Below, one piece after another: positions 1 through 5,618 of a DNA stretch of 7,341 nucleotides. The stretch comes from JAMOAW01 sp039908535. GTDB taxonomy: Bacteria > Pseudomonadota > Magnetococcia > Magnetococcales > JADFZT01. The notes under the pieces were generated by a model. It was not told the origin of the DNA, ran no database searches, and saw only the letters and a program-made list of their open reading frames with translations. A program made the position numbers and the translations under genes. The stretch is taken from contig JAMOAW010000098.1 of NCBI GenBank assembly GCA_039908535.1, forward strand, positions 1-7,341, written 5' to 3'. Position 1 is the first letter of the stretch, and each line of letters starts with the position of its first letter.

Positions 1-52
1 CTTTGCTTTTGACTTTGCTTTTGACTTTGCTTTTGACTTTGCTTTTGACTTT
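1..52. repeat. 12-bp tandem repeat, four copies plus a partial unit
   Basis: The unit CTTTGCTTTTGA is repeated perfectly at 1-12, 13-24, 25-36 and 37-48, followed by CTTT. The array probably continues left of the window. Related but irregular pyrimidine-rich sequence (CTTTTGCTTTTAATCTTTTAATC) follows at about 98-127. It is strongly strand-asymmetric and codes for nothing recognisable. It could be an intergenic spacer repeat or a slippage-prone tract; no function can be read from it. Confidence 0.95.
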
Positions 53-72
53 AATGCCACCAAACAGGGGGA

Positions 73-93
73 TTGGGGGGTGTAACCCCCCAA
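73..93. repeat. G-run/C-run hairpin
   Basis: TTGGGGGGT (73-81) and ACCCCCCAA (85-93) are perfect inverted repeats separated by the loop GTA. The stem is very stable, but no uninterrupted T-run follows on either strand, so it is only a possible terminator for a gene lying to the left. It may equally be part of a dispersed intergenic repeat together with the neighbouring 12-bp array. Confidence 0.7.
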
Positions 94-203
94 GGTCTTG
101 CTTTTGCTTTTAATCTTTTAATCTTTTACCAAAAGGCGACGATAAGCACACGATGCGCGAGACAAGATTCAATTTTACCTATTTGATTGCAAATTGGCAT
201 TAA

Positions 204-242
204 TTCAAAAAATATAAATTTTCATTTTATGATACAAAAGGA
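204..242 (+). promoter_or_regulatory. AT-rich leader and ribosome binding site of comM
   Basis: AAGGA at 238-242 lies 10 nt before the ATG at 253 and supports that start over the ATG-like start at 187. Two possible -10 elements are visible, TATAAA (213-218) and TATGAT (228-233). The second has a weak -35 TTCAAA at 204-209 with an 18-nt spacer, but would leave a leader of only about a dozen bases. The ribosome binding site is well supported; the promoter is not. Confidence 0.45.
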
Positions 243-252
243 CATTTACAAC

Positions 253-1776
253 ATGCTTGCCAGAGTAAATACGGTGGCTTTGGATGGAATTGCCGCTCGA
301 CCTGTCGAGGTAGAGGTGGATATTTGTGTTGGCATGCCGGCGTTGAATATGGTGGGATTGGCTGAAGGGGCGGTGCGGGAGGCCAAGGATCGGGTGCGGG
401 CAGCAATCAATAATTCTGGTTATCGCATGCCATCGCGCCGTATTACCATCAATCTAGCTCCTGCCGATCTGCCCAAAGGGGGAAGTTCCTACGATTTACC
501 TATGGCGTTGGGACTGCTAGCGGCACTGGAAAAATTGCCAGAAGGGTGTTTAGACAATCGTATTTTTTTAGGCGAATTGGCCTTGGATGGCCGCATTAAA
601 CCGGTTCCTGGGTGTCTACCAACCGCTTTATACGCCCGAAAAGCCCAGATGACTGAATTAATCGTCCCTTTTGAAAATGGACCAGAAGCCGCCTTGGTGC
701 CCAACTTATCGGTGTTTGCCCCAACCACTCTTTTAGAGCTGACACGACATCTGCACGGCGAAACATTGCTGCAACCCCTCCCAGAAACCGACTGGCAGCA
801 ATGGCTACAAGAGGCAGAAAAAGGGGTACGCAATATGCGGGATGTCAAAGGGCAGGAACACGCCAAACGGGCCTTGGAGGTGGTGGCGGCCGGGGGACAT
901 AATTTAATTATGACCGGTCCACCCGGTTCGGGAAAAACCTTTCTGGCCCGCTGTCTGCCCAGTATCCTCCCCCCCATGACCCTAGAAGAGGCCCTAGATG
1001 TCACCGCCATTCATTCGGTAGCTGGCAAACTCCCCCATGGACAACCCCTGGTAGGCACCCGACCTTTTCGCACACCACACCACACCGCTTCACGGGTGGC
1101 CCTGATCGGCGGCGGCAGTTCTCCCCGCCCCGGCGAGGTGAGTTTGGCCCATCGAGGCATTTTGTTTTTGGATGAAATTCCAGAGTTTGGCCGCAACGCC
1201 CTGGAGGTTCTTCGGGAGCCTTTAGAATCGGGAGAAGTGATCATCGCCAGGGCCGCCCGCACCACGGGTTTTCCCGCTGATTTTCAACTGATTGCCGCCT
1301 GTAACCCCTGCCCCTGTGGCAACCTGGGCAATCCCGTCACCCCTTGCACATGCAGCCCCGTGCGCATTGAAAACTATCGCGCCCGTCTCTCTGGTCCTTT
1401 GTTGGATCGTATTGATCTACACGTGGATGTCCCCCCGGTCCCCCCAGAAAGATTGATCTCTCTTCCCAATGGCGAACCCTCTCTCACCGTCCGCGCCCGT
1501 GTCATCCAAGCCCGCAACATTCAATTTAAACGCAACGGTCCAGGTCTGTTAAATGCCGCCTTGGAGGGCGAAAACCTAGAGCGGGTCACCCAACTAGACG
1601 ACCCCAGCCGCACCCTCATGCTTAACGCCGGTCGCAAACTCGGTTTTTCCGCCCGCACCCACCATCGACTTCTCAAAGTCGCCCGCACCATCGCCGATCT
1701 TGCCAAAAGCAAAAACATCCAACTCACGCACCTAGCCGAAGCCATTCAATATCGCATGCGGGGGGGAACGGAATAA
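253..1776 (+). CDS. comM: ComM/YifB family AAA+ ATPase (Mg-chelatase-like)
   Basis: This is a 507-residue ATPase of the ComM/YifB family, normally about 500 residues, so it appears complete. ComM is known as a hexameric helicase that promotes branch migration of incoming DNA during natural transformation; that role is taken from the family. An N-terminal Lon-protease-like (ChlI) domain occupies roughly residues 1-165 and begins with the typical MLARVNTVALDG. The Walker A motif GPPGSGKT is at 222-229 and the Walker B ILFLDE ends at 308. A zinc-finger-like cysteine group has Cys at 350, 353, 355, 365 and 367. The C-terminal Mg-chelatase domain ends in RMRGGTE. I chose the ATG at 253 because family homology begins exactly there and AAGGA lies 10 nt upstream; an in-frame start at 187 would add 22 unrelated residues. 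The last 29 codons and stop are duplicated at 4047-4137, and no terminator follows this copy. Confidence 0.95.
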   Translation: MLARVNTVALDGIAARPVEVEVDICVGMPALNMVGLAEGAVREAKDRVRAAINNSGYRMPSRRITINLAPADLPKGGSSYDLPMALGLLAALEKLPEGCLDNRIFLGELALDGRIKPVPGCLPTALYARKAQMTELIVPFENGPEAALVPNLSVFAPTTLLELTRHLHGETLLQPLPETDWQQWLQEAEKGVRNMRDVKGQEHAKRALEVVAAGGHNLIMTGPPGSGKTFLARCLPSILPPMTLEEALDVTAIHSVAGKLPHGQPLVGTRPFRTPHHTASRVALIGGGSSPRPGEVSLAHRGILFLDEIPEFGRNALEVLREPLESGEVIIARAARTTGFPADFQLIAACNPCPCGNLGNPVTPCTCSPVRIENYRARLSGPLLDRIDLHVDVPPVPPERLISLPNGEPSLTVRARVIQARNIQFKRNGPGLLNAALEGENLERVTQLDDPSRTLMLNAGRKLGFSARTHHRLLKVARTIADLAKSKNIQLTHLAEAIQYRMRGGTE

Positions 1777-1777
1777 T
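1687..1777 (+). repeat. 91-bp direct repeat, copy 1 (native comM 3' end)
   Basis: This copy holds codons 479-507 of comM, the TAA stop and one further T. It matches 4047-4137 at 90 of 91 positions with no gaps; the only difference is G1761 versus T4121. Similarity stops abruptly at both ends: 1686 C against 4046 T, and 1778 A against 4138 C. The two copies are 2360 bp apart and in the same orientation, bracketing the accessory segment. Confidence 0.98.
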
Positions 1778-2617
1778 AAACGGAGGTAATTGCAAAAACC
1801 TGTCCATACTGAAAAGCTCATCCGCCCCAAATTTGGCTCAATTTCCAGCATTTTTGGAGATGGAAAATCCGATTTTGCTGGACACCGAGGCAGATTTTCG
1901 AGAGAATTAGAAACAATATTGAGGTTTCATTGCTCCAAATAGCCCAAATTTTTCTGGAGCAGGCAAGGGGCAGTGGAACCGCATCCGATGGATGAGCTCT
2001 TTGACAAACTGAAACAGGCATCAAATCAGGCGGCTTTCCGCAGATACTGATGGTGAAGACCGCCAAGATGTGGAAAGGCAACAATTTTCCCTGTCTCTTC
2101 TGGCTGAATCTCCCTTTTCTCAGGACACTCTTTGGCCAACCCAAGATGGGTACGTGCTTCGTGGTAATAGACCGCATAGGCAGCCAACATGTGCCGCAGG
2201 TGTTCTTCGTTTAACACGATTACGTGATCCAGACATTCTCTGCGAATAGACCCGATCACCCGTTCACAATATGGATTTTGCCAAGGTGATTCGGTAAAGA
2301 AGTCTATGGCAACTAGACAATTGGCGTGGTTTTTCAGGAATGTTTTCCAGGTTTGAGAAGGGGGCTTGACTGGCTTAACCATGTATTTGGCGAACGATGA
2401 TTCAGCCAAGTTGTACCCGAGCTTCAGCAGTTCGCCATGGATTCGAGGGACTCTCCAAAGAGGATTCTCAAGGCTCATTTTGCGAATCAAATCCCTGATT
2501 TCTTTTGTAACCAATGGACGACCTAGACGCTTTTTTCTGGATTTCCACTTCCAGAACAGCCGAAAACCTTCTCGGTGCCTAATCCAAAGGCAAAGCATTC
2601 TATTCGAGGACGTTTAG
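1778..2617 (-). mobile_element. Remnant of an insertion sequence with a DDE integrase
   Basis: The segment contains the 3' part and trailing non-coding region of an insertion element read on the minus strand. The transposase-like reading frame (2026-2598) keeps its C-terminus but has lost its N-terminus and an internal part. The 248 bp beyond its stop (1778-2025) hold no gene I recognise and are probably the element's non-coding end. They include an inverted repeat TGCTCCA (1931-1937) / TGGAGCA (1955-1961). No terminal inverted repeat pair can be found because the other end is truncated next to the Rpn gene start. Both boundaries are therefore approximate. Confidence 0.5.
2026..2598 (-). pseudogene. 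Truncated DDE integrase/transposase with internal deletion
   Basis: The 190-residue reading frame is clearly from an rve-type (DDE) integrase but cannot be active. It contains HREGFRLFW near residues 8-16, a winged-helix-like segment with ENPLWRVPRIHGELLKLG (44-61), the first catalytic Asp in AIDFF (D99), then jumps at about residue 102 straight to SPWQNPYCERVIGSIRREC (104-122), which carries the catalytic Glu (E112). In intact relatives about 60-70 residues holding the second Asp lie between these two motifs, so an in-frame deletion has occurred near 2290-2296. The first roughly 70 residues of the family are also missing, because HREGFR is normally internal and the frame meets the Rpn gene leader just beyond 2598. 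The C-terminus, ending LHHQYLRKAA, looks native. The deletion size is estimated from remembered family members. Confidence 0.85.
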
Positions 2618-2939
2618 ATGACTAATAATGATACTCAGAGTCAACCGACAGAGTACGATTCGCCGTGGAAGGAAATCCTGAAGGCGTACTTTAAGGATTT
2701 TTTGGCATTTTTTCTCTCAGAAGCTCATGACAGCATTGATTGGCAGCGTACCCCTGAGTTTCTGGACAAGGAGTTGGACCGGATCACGCGGGAGGCAGAG
2801 TCCGGTAATCGTCGTGTTGATCTGTTAGTCAAGGTTTGGTTACTCGACGGTGATGAACTTTGGGTGCTGATCCATGTTGAAATCCAGGGGAACCGGGAAC
2901 CGCATTTTGAAGAGAGGATGTTTCGAGGAGAATAAGAAA

Positions 2940-3239
2940 ATGCCTTATATTACAAGCGTGGAGCGGATTGGTCATAAGAGAGGTGTAGAAGAAGGAATGC
3001 TGGCTGGTATCCAGATCGGCGAACAGAAAGGCATTCAGATCGGAGAGCAGAAAGGCGAGCAGAGAGGCAAAGCCGATATGCTTCTCCGCCTATTGACTCG
3101 CCGTTTTGGAACTTTGTCTGCCAGTCTCCAAGAAAGAGTCAATGCGGCAGACACAGAGACCCTCGAACTCTGGAGCGACCTTGTCCTGGATGCCCGTTCC
3201 CTTGCAGATGTATTTAGTTCAAACATTAATATAAATTAG
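2940..3239 (+). CDS. Possible nested small protein from the Rpn C-terminal region (RpnS-like)
   Basis: An ATG at 2940 opens a 99-residue frame that begins MPYITSVERIG, continues through Gly/Gln-rich repeats (GIQIGEQKG twice) and ends in a DUF4351-like domain. GAGGAG at 2925-2930 is a strong SD 9 nt upstream, and the truncated nuclease frame stops at 2933-2935, which would permit translational coupling. Internal starts giving small C-terminal Rpn proteins (RpnS) that block the large toxic protein (RpnL) have been described in enteric bacteria. Whether this copy is expressed is inference: it may simply be the tail of a dead gene. It does look able to be translated even though the nuclease part is destroyed. 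Confidence 0.4.
   Translation: MPYITSVERIGHKRGVEEGMLAGIQIGEQKGIQIGEQKGEQRGKADMLLRLLTRRFGTLSASLQERVNAADTETLELWSDLVLDARSLADVFSSNININ
3006..3065 (+). repeat. 24-bp coding tandem repeat in the Rpn C-terminal part
   Basis: Two units (3006-3029 and 3030-3053), each encoding GIQIGEQK, are followed by a half unit encoding GEQR. They differ at only a few positions. Such Gly/Gln-rich repeats are typical of the variable linker in Rpn proteins and expand or contract easily. Confidence 0.85.
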
Positions 3240-3261
3240 TTTTCAACATGTTGTAAACTTT

Positions 3262-3295
3262 TTCGATTCCCTTTCGCCTACCAATCAGGAGTCGA
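3262..3295. repeat. Diverged REP-like repeat, copy A
   Basis: TTCGATTCCCTTTCGC at 3262-3277 matches 3638-3653 at 15 of 16 positions. Both are followed 10-12 nt later by AGTCGA, here at 3290-3295. The unit thus starts TTCGAT and ends AGTCGA, an imperfect inverted pair. It resembles the small TCGA-rich intergenic repeats seen in many bacteria. It also resembles a tRNA T-arm, but no tRNA can be folded around it. Confidence 0.5.
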
Positions 3296-3296
3296 A

Positions 3297-3334
3297 AATT
3301 CTCCAGTTGTGCATCACAATAAAAGCGGAGAATT
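3297..3334. repeat. 8-bp inverted repeat
   Basis: AATTCTCC (3297-3304) pairs perfectly with GGAGAATT (3327-3334) across a 22-nt loop. A second, tighter palindrome TTGGT-CC-ACCAA lies just downstream at 3353-3364, following a TTGACA at 3338-3343. No matching -10 element is seen and no gene follows, so these are recorded only as structures. Confidence 0.4.
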
Positions 3335-3396
3335 CGTTTGACAGCGTATCACTTGGTCCACCAATTAAAAAAGCATCAAATTCCAAATCCGATAAG

Positions 3397-3420
3397 GCCG
3401 CCCTCAAAAGCGGCTTTTTT
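3397..3420 (+). terminator. Rho-independent terminator
   Basis: GCCGC (3397-3401) and GCGGC (3410-3414) form a GC-rich stem with an 8-nt loop, extended by AAG/TTT pairing, and are followed by TTTTTT (3415-3420). It lies about 160 bp after the Rpn remnant and would stop plus-strand transcription coming from it. It may originally have served a gene now deleted. Confidence 0.7.
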
Positions 3421-3995
3421 CATTTAAAAACATCAAATAAATTCAACTGTTAACAAACAACACAAAAACAAATGTCCAATTTTCCATAGCTCGATACACG
3501 CTCATTTTTCTCCCACCCCCCCTACCCTCTCTCCCTATCGGTGCCAGAGAAGTTTTGCCAATCCGACCTCTGACAATTTTACCCCGACCTCTCCCATAAA
3601 AATCAGGTACTTATGCAGTATGCGCAAAAATTCTGAGTTCGATCCCCTTTCGCACCTTAGCGAAGTCGAGTGTTACCGAAAACGAACTGTCGACATCGGA
3701 AAGAGAAAATGAAATATTCGTAGCAATATATTGAAATAATTGTTGAAATTTATTGGCACAGGAATGTTAAAATGCAGAATTGGCGGCAAAACAGGGTCAA
3801 TTGAGCGTGGGACGGCGGTTCTCCTTATTTTTCGGTTGATGGATTTTTTAAGTCGACCTCTGCATATGTTTGCCAAATGGTTTATTTTTTTTATTGGGTT
3901 TTGATTTTTTTCTTGTTTTTTTACTCTAAAAAATTATAAATTTTTCTAAACTAAAATTTTAGTGGTCTATAAAGTAAAAAAGTTATGCCAAATAG
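3421..3995. other. Gene-free AT-rich stretch of the accessory segment
   Basis: No convincing coding region is visible on either strand. It holds three copies of CGACCTCT (near 3564, 3584 and 3855) and a small hairpin TTCGC/GCGAA (3649-3664). The very AT-rich block from about 3880 to 3962 has two palindromes, AAAAATT-ATA-AATTTTT (3929-3945) and the perfect CTAAAATTTTAG (3951-3962). Composition differs clearly from the adjoining comM and cytochrome genes. It is best read as decayed mobile-element or intergenic DNA. Confidence 0.5.
3638..3669. repeat. Diverged REP-like repeat, copy B
   Basis: TTCGATCCCCTTTCGC (3638-3653) with AGTCGA at 3664-3669 is the partner of the repeat at 3262-3295, 376 bp away and in the same orientation. 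Its right half forms a 5-bp hairpin, TTCGC/GCGAA. Confidence 0.5.
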
Positions 3996-4046
3996 TGAAG
4001 TGGACCCCGTTGTCAAGACAATTTTTAAACATCCATAAGCTCTTAT
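3996..4046 (+). mobile_element. Possible terminus of an IS3-family-like element
   Basis: TGAAGTGGACCCCGTTG at 3996-4012, followed by TCAAGACAATTTTTAAAC, resembles from memory the terminal inverted repeats of IS3-family insertion sequences, which start with TG and often contain a GTGGACCCC-type core. The sequence ends abruptly at 4046 where the displaced comM tail begins, so at most about 50 bp of the element remain. No matching opposite end or OrfA/OrfB fragment is present in the window. Confidence 0.35.
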
Positions 4047-4137
4047 ACCATCGCCGATCTTGCCAAAAGCAAAAACATCCAACTCACGCACCTAGCCGAA
4101 GCCATTCAATATCGCATGCGTGGGGGAACGGAATAAT
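4047..4137 (+). repeat. 91-bp direct repeat, copy 2 (displaced comM 3' end)
   Basis: This copy repeats the last 29 codons and stop of comM, without the rest of the gene. The single difference from copy 1, T4121 for G1761, changes the codon CGG to CGT, both Arg. It sits directly before the strong terminator at 4153-4184, the expected position for the original end of comM. No start codon or ribosome binding site serves this fragment, so it is not a gene. Confidence 0.97.
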
Positions 4138-4152
4138 CCTCATCTCCTTGAC

Positions 4153-4190
4153 CCGTTGCCCTGGAACCTCTGCCAGGGCAACGGATATTT
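4153..4190. terminator. Strong stem-loop terminator between convergent genes
   Basis: CCGTTGCCCTGG (4153-4164) and CCAGGGCAACGG (4173-4184) form a perfect 12-bp stem with an 8-nt loop. ATATTTTATT follows on the plus strand, as for a terminator of rightward transcription from comM. It also lies 8 bp beyond the stop of the leftward cytochrome gene, so it may end both transcripts, although the minus side lacks a T-run. The accessory segment now separates it from comM. Confidence 0.85.
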
Positions 4191-4192
4191 TA

Positions 4193-5440
4193 TTACAACA
4201 TCGCCTCTGCCCGTCCCACCAGCGCGGGGGTTTTTAACTCTGGGGGGAGCTTATCACCCATTTTTTCCACCATGGGTTTGGTGATTAAATTATAAAACAG
4301 CTCCGCCCGAACACTTTTGACCCCAGAGGCGGGAATGACGTAGGTCAAATCCCGCTTTTCTCCCGGTTGCAAACGGGTATCGGCGGCAATTTTAGTGGCT
4401 TTTGGAGGCATGACTGGCTTGCCTTCATCGTCTACCAATTTGAGAATTAAAAACGACTGGGGATCCTCCTGACCTGGATTTTCTTTAAAATTGCTCCAAA
4501 TCACCTCCCCCTTGTCGTTACGCGCAGTCACTTTGACCACCATATTACGGAACGGGGCGTTGCTGGGCATCGTATGGAGCAGAGTATTTTTCAATGTTAC
4601 CACCGTCTGCATCTGCCCTCCCTCTGGTTTGACCGCAATCGTCATCGCCACTGATTTGCGTATCCGATCGGGAGAGTGACCCCCAGCTATTTCATGATTG
4701 GTCACCCCATTGACAACCGGCATGTGACAGGATTGACAGGTTGGTGCCGGTCCCGTCTTACCCAACAGTTGATCCCCTATGTGACATACCGCCACTTTTT
4801 GCGGATTCATCATCATTTGATGGCACCCCAAACAGAGATCAGACCCCTTGAACAACATGGGATTGGCCTGATGGGGAAAGGTATTGACCTTGGGTTCAGG
4901 ACCACCCCCAGGAGCGGGTACCGGCTGACTGCCATTCAAGGCCCCCTCTGGTCCTTGCAGATGATCGGTAGAAAAGTCATAAGAGGCCGCCCCTAAACGC
5001 ATTTTACCATCTTCGCCTTGAATCCCTTTAAAAGCGGTCATGGTGTGACAAGTCACACAGTTTACCCCCTCGGCATAAACTGGATCGGCATCCAACTTGG
5101 TGGTTTTGTCACGGGCGGCGTTGGGGGCGTGACATTGCAGACAGACAGGAAATGAACCCGTTGCTTTATGCGTCACCCCCTCCTGAGTGGGATCCCCCGC
5201 CTCCATCTGGTAGACCGCCCCATGAATCGGATCGGTCAAAGCCGTACTTTTGGCATGGATTGACCCTTGCCATTGCTCATAAATCTCCTTATGACACTCC
5301 CCACAGGAGGCCGAAGGAAGGCGATGCAATTGGGGACGATTGCCTTCCATGGCGGGAGTATCCGAAGCCTTTACCGGGATCGCGACAATCCATACGACTC
5401 CCAACCAAAACATAAACCAACTGTTTGCCTGTATCCTCAT
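4193..5440 (-). CDS. Secreted pentaheme cytochrome c (cytochrome c554-like N-terminal part)
   Basis: A 415-residue periplasmic electron-transfer protein. A Sec signal peptide covers residues 1-25 (hydrophobic FMFWLGVVWIVAI, likely cleavage after VKA). Five heme-binding CXXCH motifs follow: CGECH 46-50, CLQCH 100-104, CVTCH 128-132, CLGCH 203-207 and CQSCH 235-239. The first, with CGECHKEIYEQWQGSIHA, is typical of the cytochrome c554/multiheme family, and the last is followed by the common MP. Residues about 265-415 have no heme motif and look beta-rich (TIAVKPEGGQMQTVVTLKN, LQPGEKRDLTYVIP), so a separate sandwich-like domain is inferred. There is no CXXCK motif, so it is not a NrfA-type nitrite reductase. 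AAGGAG at 5449-5454 lies 8 nt before the ATG. It is divergent from the cytochrome-FeS-NrfD operon and is the likely partner or catalytic subunit of that module; its substrate is unknown. Confidence 0.9.
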   Translation of the reverse strand: MRIQANSWFMFWLGVVWIVAIPVKASDTPAMEGNRPQLHRLPSASCGECHKEIYEQWQGSIHAKSTALTDPIHGAVYQMEAGDPTQEGVTHKATGSFPVCLQCHAPNAARDKTTKLDADPVYAEGVNCVTCHTMTAFKGIQGEDGKMRLGAASYDFSTDHLQGPEGALNGSQPVPAPGGGPEPKVNTFPHQANPMLFKGSDLCLGCHQMMMNPQKVAVCHIGDQLLGKTGPAPTCQSCHMPVVNGVTNHEIAGGHSPDRIRKSVAMTIAVKPEGGQMQTVVTLKNTLLHTMPSNAPFRNMVVKVTARNDKGEVIWSNFKENPGQEDPQSFLILKLVDDEGKPVMPPKATKIAADTRLQPGEKRDLTYVIPASGVKSVRAELFYNLITKPMVEKMGDKLPPELKTPALVGRAEAML

Positions 5441-5514
5441 ATCACCTTCTCCTTACAAAAAAGTCCATACAGCCGACATAAAACAACAGACCAAAAAGCA
5501 AAAAACGCTATCGC

Positions 5515-5544
5515 AACATATTTGTTTTTTGATATCTTAAGCAA
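5515..5544 (-). promoter_or_regulatory. Candidate promoter of the pentaheme cytochrome gene
   Basis: On the minus strand TTGCTT (5539-5544) and TATGTT (5515-5520) are separated by 18 nt, giving an approximate sigma-70 pair about 75 bp before the start codon. The match is weak, and the sequence overlaps the opposing candidate promoter at 5529-5557, so the two arms may be co-regulated or compete. Confidence 0.25.
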
Positions 5545-5557
5545 TTAGAAATAACAT
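5529..5557 (+). promoter_or_regulatory. Candidate sigma-70 promoter of the cytochrome-FeS-NrfD operon
   Basis: TTGATA (5529-5534; 5 of 6 consensus) and TAACAT (5552-5557; 4 of 6) are separated by 17 nt. Transcription would start near 5564, giving a leader of about 55 nt to the GTG at 5619. The whole divergent spacer 5441-5618 is AT-rich and suited to hold regulators' sites, but I see no clean FNR or other operator. Confidence 0.4.
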
Positions 5558-5618
5558 AGCCTATTCGCTTCGTCAATTTGACACGTTGCCAATTGCTTTT
5601 CTGGAGAATTTGACCACT

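Larger units (their letters stand above)
2618..3239 (+). pseudogene. Rpn-family PD-(D/E)XK nuclease, internally deleted and frameshifted
   Basis: This is a broken Rpn (recombination-promoting nuclease/putative transposase) gene. The N-terminal part (2618-2935, 105 codons) has an SD GAGGA at 2606-2610 and the family start YDSPWKEIL. It carries a PD-(D/E)XK core with Asp in RRVDLLVKVW (D68) and the E-x-Q motif in HVEIQ (E88, Q90), and runs to EERMF (98-102). The family normally continues VYNYR and well over 100 further residues. Here the sequence jumps at about 2924/2925, in another frame, to EENKKMPYITSVERIG, the family's C-terminal segment, so the N-terminal frame ends at the TAA at 2933-2935. 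The C-terminal part has the usual Gly/Gln-rich heptad-like repeats followed by a DUF4351-like domain (LLRLLTRRFG). Both native ends survive and the middle is lost. No full-length nuclease can be made. Confidence 0.85.

Noticed and set aside
1..52. CRISPR array
   Set aside because: The 12-bp units are contiguous without spacers.
1790..1942. Short plus-strand frame from a TTG just after comM, with GGAGG at 1782-1786
   Set aside because: The spacing between GGAGG and TTG is only 3 nt and the 50-codon product resembles nothing known to me; not reported as a gene.
1818..2177. Open frame of 119 codons on the minus strand at the end of the integrase remnant
   Set aside because: It overlaps the integrase C-terminus in another frame, shows no domain and has no ribosome binding site; it is a chance frame across the element's non-coding end.
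3262..3283. tRNA or tmRNA 3' end, suggested by TTCGATTCCC followed by CCTACCA
   Set aside because: The T-stem does not pair, one base is missing between the acceptor strand and CCA, and no D-arm or anticodon arm is found upstream. The similar site at 3638 fails in the same way.
3338..3420. Small RNA gene from TTGACA at 3338 to the terminator at 3397-3420
   Set aside because: No recognisable -10 element follows at the right distance, so there is no support beyond the terminator itself.
3673..3876. 67-codon minus-strand frame in the AT-rich stretch
   Set aside because: Low-complexity, Ile/Phe-rich product from AT-rich DNA with no start signal or domain.
3962..4237. 91-codon plus-strand frame spanning the IS-like terminus and the displaced comM tail
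   Set aside because: It reads the comM duplicate in a different frame and continues through a terminator; it is chance.
4533..5425. Plus-strand open frames opposite the pentaheme cytochrome (4491-4679, 4676-4996, 5152-5415)
   Set aside because: The minus-strand gene has five CXXCH motifs, a signal peptide and a strong ribosome binding site; the opposite frames are its shadows.
5529..5544. FNR/ArcA-type box TTGATATCTTAAGCAA in the divergent promoter
   Set aside because: The second half-site does not match ATCAA at the required 4-nt spacing; only the left half fits.
5578..5583. TTGACA as a -35 element close to the tetraheme gene
   Set aside because: No -10 element lies 16-18 nt downstream; that position holds the ribosome binding site.
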